A stretch of 7,456 bases of DNA from Paenibacillaceae bacterium UBA6304 (lineage in GTDB: Bacteria; Bacillota; Bacilli; Paenibacillales; Paenibacillaceae): contig DJTQ01000088.1 in NCBI GenBank assembly GCA_002439285.1, forward strand, positions 1-7,456, in the 5' to 3' direction. Under the pieces are notes generated by a model. The model saw nothing but the letters and a program-made list of their open reading frames with translations, was not told the DNA's origin and did not search any database. Position 1 is the first letter of the stretch, and each line of letters opens with the position of its first letter. This document shows, one piece after another, positions 6,553 to 7,456 of this stretch. A program made the translations under genes and the position numbers.

Positions 6553-7230
6553 ATGAACGCAAAACAAGCGGCGGGTTACCGTGCTGCCGAATGGGTCCAA
6601 GACGGAATGGTTGTCGGTCTCGGTACTGGATCAACCGCATTTTATGCCATCGAGAAAATTGGAGAACGGGTAGCTCAGGGCTTACAGATTCGGGCTATAG
6701 CCACATCCAACGCTTCGGAAGAACTCGCCTTAAAATACGGCATTCCTCTGATTACGGCCTCGGAAGTGGAGCGTTTGGATCTCGCAATTGACGGAGCGGA
6801 TGAGGTTGATCCTGAATTGGCCTTAATTAAAGGCGGGGGCGGTGCACTGCTGCGTGAAAAACTGGTAGCGATCCATAGCGACCGTTTTATCGTCATCGCG
6901 GACAGCGGCAAAATGGTTTCGCAATTAGGCCAGTTCAAGCTGCCGATTGAATTGGTTCCCTTTTGCTATGAGTGGACACTCGGACAATTGAAAAACAGCT
7001 ATGATGTACAGTTCCAAATGCGCATGCGCGACGGGGAACTGTATGTTACCGATAATGGCAATTATATCGTTGATGCCGCATTCGGCCAGATTCCGTCTCC
7101 CGCTCAATTGAGTCATGAATTGGACATAATGACCGGGGTAGTTGACCACGGTTTATTCGTGGACATTGCGGATATGGTTATTGTCGGATATGAGGACGGA
7201 CGGACCGAGATTATCGAGAAAAAACAATAG
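6553..7230 (+). CDS. rpiA: Ribose-5-phosphate isomerase A
   Basis: RpiA interconverts ribose 5-phosphate and ribulose 5-phosphate in the non-oxidative pentose phosphate pathway, in the cytoplasm. The protein is 225 residues, normal for the family. The phosphate-binding GLGTGST loop is at 22-28. The DGADE motif gives Asp80 and Asp83. KGGGGALLREK gives Lys93 and Glu102. These line up, one residue lower, with the E. coli RpiA catalytic set Asp81, Asp84, Lys94 and Glu103. TGVVDHGLF near 194-202 is the usual C-terminal signature. The ATG at 6553 has AGGAGG at 6538-6543 with nine bases of spacing. Nothing looks missing. The gene probably has its own promoter, since a strong terminator lies upstream. 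Its TAG stop overlaps the ribosome binding site of the next gene. Confidence 0.97.
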   Translation: MNAKQAAGYRAAEWVQDGMVVGLGTGSTAFYAIEKIGERVAQGLQIRAIATSNASEELALKYGIPLITASEVERLDLAIDGADEVDPELALIKGGGGALLREKLVAIHSDRFIVIADSGKMVSQLGQFKLPIELVPFCYEWTLGQLKNSYDVQFQMRMRDGELYVTDNGNYIVDAAFGQIPSPAQLSHELDIMTGVVDHGLFVDIADMVIVGYEDGRTEIIEKKQ

Positions 7231-7234
7231 GAGG
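7229..7234 (+). promoter_or_regulatory. Ribosome binding site overlapping the rpiA stop codon
   Basis: AGGAGG at 7229-7234 uses the last two bases of the rpiA TAG. It is seven bases before GTG 7242. The nearer ATG at 7237 is only two bases away and its frame stops after six codons (TGA at 7255-7257), so GTG 7242 is the start. The overlap suggests translational coupling to rpiA. Confidence 0.8.
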
Positions 7235-7241
7235 CCATGCT

Positions 7242-7456
7242 GTGCTCGTTCAAGTGACATCTTTTCCGGCCAGACCTGAAATTACCGAATTAATGGAATA
7301 TGCCGCCCGCTTTGATCCCGAGCAGGAGAGTAAAGCATGGGGGCTGTATCAATCCTCTTCTGACGCTGAATTGTATGTCTATGAAGAAGAAGGGGAAACG
7401 CTCGGGCTGATAGGACTTCGTACGGAGGCTTCCGGCGAATTGAGTATTCAGCACCT
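7242..7456 (+). CDS. GNAT-like N-acetyltransferase, N-terminal part (partial)
   Basis: The frame from GTG 7242 runs open to the window end, giving 71 complete codons. The visible part starts MLVQVTSFPARPEITELMEY, then an acidic helix and a beta pair with the pattern ELYVYEEEGETLGLIGLR followed by SGELSIQHL. A strand ending in 'GLIGLR', then a turn, then a strand ending in 'IxHL' is the usual lead-in to the acetyl-CoA loop of GNAT acetyltransferases. The diagnostic Q/RxxGxG/A loop itself would lie beyond the window, so the family call rests on the first half only. The substrate cannot be judged. The protein is probably made with RpiA from one transcript, but no functional link to pentose metabolism is implied by the sequence. 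Confidence 0.68.
   Translation, partial: MLVQVTSFPARPEITELMEYAARFDPEQESKAWGLYQSSSDAELYVYEEEGETLGLIGLRTEASGELSIQH

Noticed and set aside
1..7456. Mobile elements, CRISPR arrays, tRNA or rRNA genes
   Set aside because: No transposase-like frames, no regularly spaced direct repeats and no tRNA or rRNA-like sequence were seen.

Overview
The window looks like a piece of chromosome from a low-to-moderate-GC Firmicute, most likely Paenibacillus or a close relative. The reasons are strong AGGAGG ribosome binding sites, frequent GTG starts, a class I-type HelD, a membrane-anchored DsbA-like protein, and a secreted protein of a type common in Paenibacillaceae. The genus is inferred from protein character alone. 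Nothing suggests a mobile element, a phage, a CRISPR array, or an rRNA or tRNA gene.

Layout. (1) Bases 1-434, minus strand, hold the 5' part of a gene for a small secreted protein with a histidine-rich linker. It diverges from the next gene across a 127-base gap. (2) Bases 562-1584 encode an aromatic acid exporter family (ArAE/DUF939) membrane protein. It is closed by a strong terminator at 1611-1640. (3) A good sigma-A-type promoter at 1687-1715 leads into helD (1852-4194), the RNA polymerase recycling motor. An MFS drug-type transporter (4286-5560) and an anchored thioredoxin-fold DsbA/BdbD-like protein (5661-6341) follow in the same direction. Gaps in this group are 91 and 100 bases, and I see no terminator until the long hairpin at 6346-6398, so helD, the MFS gene and the dsbA-like gene may share a transcript. 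(4) An extended -10 promoter sits almost on that terminator and leads into rpiA (6553-7230, ribose-5-phosphate isomerase A). The rpiA stop codon lies inside the ribosome binding site of a GNAT-like acetyltransferase (7242 to the window end), so those two are probably translationally coupled.

The genes do not form one obvious pathway. rpiA is central carbon metabolism, helD is transcription recycling, and the others are envelope or transport functions. Four of the seven genes appear to start with GTG, and for three of them the longest open frame overstates the 5' end or the nearest ATG is misleading. I found no clearly new biological system. The points most worth a second look are the helD leader with its start ambiguity, the histidine-rich secreted protein, the inverted repeat between helD and the MFS gene, and the compact terminator-promoter junction before rpiA.
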